Shown one piece after another: positions 63,738 through 64,000 of a stretch of DNA of 64,000 nt. The position numbers and the translations under genes were made by a program. Every line of letters starts with the position of its first letter. Positions within the stretch are counted from its first letter, which is position 1. Source of the stretch: Cellulomonas sp. P24 (GTDB lineage Bacteria > Actinomycetota > Actinomycetes > Actinomycetales > Cellulomonadaceae); the NCBI RefSeq assembly GCF_024704385.1, contig NZ_JAJDFX010000002.1, positions 1,674,001-1,738,000 on the forward strand, given 5' to 3'. The notes beneath the pieces were generated by a model. That model was given only the letters and a program-made list of their open reading frames with translations. It had not been told where the DNA came from and searched no databases.

Positions 63738-64000
63738 GCACCGTCGAGAGCGCCGTCGGCGCAGGCCCCGTCCGCCCGTCGGCGCCGCACCGTGGGGCGT
63801 GGGCCCTGACCTGGAGCGGCGTGAGGACCGTCGCCGTGCTGGAGCTCCGGCAGCGGGTGCGCTCCACCCGGTGGATCGTCGCGCTCGTCGTGTGGTTCGT
63901 CGTCGTCGGCGGGATCACGGCCCTCGCGTCCGGCAGCGTCTCGTTCCTGAGTGGGACGGGCGGGGTGGCACCGGCGGGCCCGGTGATCTTCGGGTTCGTG
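63734..64000 (+). CDS. ABC exporter permease (5' part only)
   Basis: The first 89 codons are visible. A 45-residue N-terminal cytoplasmic stretch (VLELRQRVRSTRW) leads into the first membrane helix IVALVVWFVVVGGITALASG. This is the usual start of ABC-2-type permeases. It overlaps the ATPase stop (ATGA), so the two form one transporter; the substrate is unknown. Confidence 0.8.
   Translation, partial: MSTVESAVGAGPVRPSAPHRGAWALTWSGVRTVAVLELRQRVRSTRWIVALVVWFVVVGGITALASGSVSFLSGTGGVAPAGPVIFGFV

Overview
The window is very G+C-rich, uses many GTG starts, and has numerous genes whose -10 hexamer (TANNNT) lies 6-8 nt before the start codon, the usual leaderless arrangement of actinobacteria. Two neighbourhoods match conserved actinobacterial layouts (nitrobindin/ThiX-type thioredoxin/GlnR; alpha-beta hydrolase/Nth/Crp/RidA/WhiB/PonA2-type PBP/metallophosphoesterase). 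A Cellulomonas-like member of the Micrococcales is the best guess. This rests on content and gene order only; no search was run.

Layout. 1-9.2 kb: a SorC-type regulator (cut by the window edge), glycerol catabolism glpD-glpF-glpK, an IclR regulator, and a three-gene 2-oxoacid dehydrogenase set (E1 alpha, E1 beta, a free-standing lipoyl domain). 9.2-15.8 kb: MMPL exporter with divergent TetR, RecQ, an aldo/keto reductase and TrmL. 16-19.7 kb: an OpuB-type osmoprotectant ABC importer. 20-33 kb: housekeeping genes (ClpC, thioesterase, aminotransferase, macrodomain, Dtd, asparaginase, a VapBC-type pair, FUSC, YgfZ, nitrobindin, DsrE-like, DUF4395, thioredoxin). 33-43.5 kb: GlnR, alpha/beta hydrolase, Nth, a coiled-coil protein, Crp, an AbiEi/DUF559 gene lying between two large two-tier palindromes, RidA, DUF4177, WhiB, a bifunctional PBP, metallophosphoesterase and tRNA-Pro(CGG). 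43.6-59.7 kb: a catabolic island for an aromatic compound, with a Baeyer-Villiger monooxygenase, two FAD hydroxylases, a FAH-family hydrolase, a complete MhpB-MhpC-MhpD meta-cleavage series ending in an HpaI-type aldolase, an SsuABC/TauABC-type importer and GntR and TetR regulators. 60.2-64 kb: asd-lysC, then an ABC exporter cut by the window edge.

How it fits together. In the island the importer would bring in the aromatic acid or sulfonate-like substrate, the FAD hydroxylases would make a catechol, MhpB would open the ring, MhpC would hydrolyse the product, MhpD would hydrate the dienoate and the aldolase would split it. Four-base overlaps through mhpB-mhpC, mhpD-NTF2-aldolase-mhpA indicate one polycistronic unit.

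Three sequence-level themes stand out. (1) The AbiEi/DUF559 gene is bracketed by two hairpins of identical architecture (14-bp stem, small internal loop, 14-bp stem, 14-nt loop) whose stems differ in sequence but keep perfect pairing; this is the best candidate for an undescribed element. (2) Several 3' spacers hold short tandem arrays (10, 14, 16, 18 and 28 bp), and three of them are amplified copies of the last codons and stop of the adjacent gene. (3) Three genes (recQ, trmL, the FAH-family gene) and possibly a fourth (the PBP) carry one-base indels inside G/C homopolymers, which looks more like sequencing error than real pseudogenes.
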